Origin: Prorocentrum cordatum
Taxonomy: Eukaryota > Sar > Dinophyceae > Prorocentrales > Prorocentraceae
Length of the DNA stretch: 64,000 bases
Assembly (NCBI GenBank): GCA_963575745.1
Contig: CAUYUJ010016717.1
Coordinates: forward strand, 1-64,000
Direction of reading: 5' to 3'
The notes beneath the pieces are model-generated. The model worked only from the letters and a program-made list of their open reading frames with translations. It was not told the DNA's origin and did no database searches. Made by a program: the position numbers and the translations under genes. Below are positions 63,243 to 64,000 of the stretch, one piece after another. The stretch's first letter is position 1. Each line of letters opens with the position of its first letter.

Positions 63243-64000
63243 GGCGCATGCGTCCTGGGCAGTTGATTAGCCAGTCAAAACTGATTTAAGGTTGCGTGGT
63301 GAGGAGGCAAGCCCTTTGGACGCCAAGGCTGAAGCTTCTCGAGCGCGGCGGGCCATCGAAAGTGGTCAAGGATGGACCGAGGAGGCACGGATGCAAGGGT
63401 GACCTTGGAAAATCGCTCATCCTTACCATCAGTGTTGCCTATGCGCTGAAAGGCTGCGCGGCGGATGCCAGGCGAACGCCTCCTCGATGCCTCCGCCGCC
63501 CCACGATCTGGCAGTCTGCACCACGCCAACCGCTTCCTCCTCTGCATGCTCCTCCTCTCGATACGAAAGGGCCACCGCTGCGGACATCGTCCGGGCCTGG
63601 CTAAGACCAGGTGAGCAAGGCCTCTTGGCCTCAGACATCTGTCGTGTCTGGACCACGTGCGATGCGAGACAAATGTCTAAAAAGTTGGGGGGGGGGAGGG
63701 GGCGGGGAAAATCCTGGAGGTCGATCCACGCAGAAACTCGTCCCCGCACCCCTCCCGAGGTCCAGCCAGACGCGTCTGTCGCGGCGGACCCCGCCGCTGC
63801 GACGAGAAGCCTCCCGAAGGCCTAGAAGAGCGAACTATAGCGGCCTTCTTGCCACGACTGTCCCCCCCCAACTTCCTGAAGAAGATCCGGGGGGGGGGCT
63901 CCTCCGAAATGCGAGATCTTCACGCAAGATCGAGGCCTGCCTGGGATCCTGTCCCCTGGACGTCCCTGGAGGATTCGGCAGCCTGCATCAAGCCAACCGA
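63243..64000. other. Region 5' of katanin exon 1
   Basis: In-frame TAA at 63267-63269. No promoter elements can be assigned. A minus-strand frame 63275-63547 is open for 90 codons without recognisable homology. Poly-G/C runs at 63686-63693 and about 63890-63898. Confidence 0.4.

Noticed and set aside
1-64000. Bacterial operon interpretation
   Set aside because: No ribosome-binding sites, no compact gene order; introns with GC-AG borders and eukaryotic retroelements throughout.

Overview
This window looks like nuclear DNA of a dinoflagellate. It is GC-rich, repeat-laden and almost gene-empty. Its retroelement domains are of the divergent copia-like and DIRS-like kinds that I know from dinoflagellate genomes, and its one recognisable host gene uses mostly GC-AG introns with a G after the acceptor AG. 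I cannot name the species from sequence alone.

Layout. (1) 1-1.3 kb: inverted repeat, simple repeats and minisatellites. (2) 1.6-19.7 kb, minus strand: one very long, decayed copia-type retrotransposon. Reading 5' to 3' on the minus strand (high to low coordinates) it holds a zinc-finger leader, a RapZ-C-like domain, gag with a decayed zinc knuckle, linkers, a Tpt1/KptA-like RNA 2'-phosphotransferase domain, an intact RING-H2 finger, a retropepsin-like protease, a methyltransferase-like module, integrase, reverse transcriptase and RNase H. About thirty tiny hairpins of form GCNNG-GNRA-CNNGC, all on its sense strand, are scattered through it. (3) 20.3-25.3 kb: a PIF1-like helicase remnant, a satellite with a 325-bp higher-order unit, and a second gag remnant. 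(4) 26.0-63.2 kb, minus strand: exons of a katanin p80 (KATNB1-like) WD40 gene. I found seven coding exons of 40-122 bases. They join in phase into the first four WD40 blades with one short exon missing, and are separated by introns of 1.2 to 22.5 kb. The start codon is at 63242; the 3' half of the gene is not in the recognisable part of this window.

The 22.5-kb intron (31035-53577) is itself a transposon graveyard. It holds a DIRS-order element at 33.6-41.7 kb with split direct repeats of the PAT/Ngaro layout, encoding a gag-like region, RT, RNase H, a cytosine-methyltransferase-like domain and a tyrosine recombinase. It also holds a third gag remnant (45.9-47.6 kb), a fragment of a copia methyltransferase-like module (42.6-43.0 kb) and a non-LTR retrotransposon remnant (52.0-53.4 kb). 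A non-coding repeat family with bodies built from CCAAGATGGCC-like units and short terminal inverted repeats (CCCACCAGCCC) has inserted into at least two of these retroelements; a related body splits gag of the copia-type element. Other introns carry MITE-like inverted repeats, minisatellites and long CCT tracts.

Everything identified as coding lies on the minus strand. All coordinates are read by eye. Domain names rest on motif recognition from memory of the families, not on searches.
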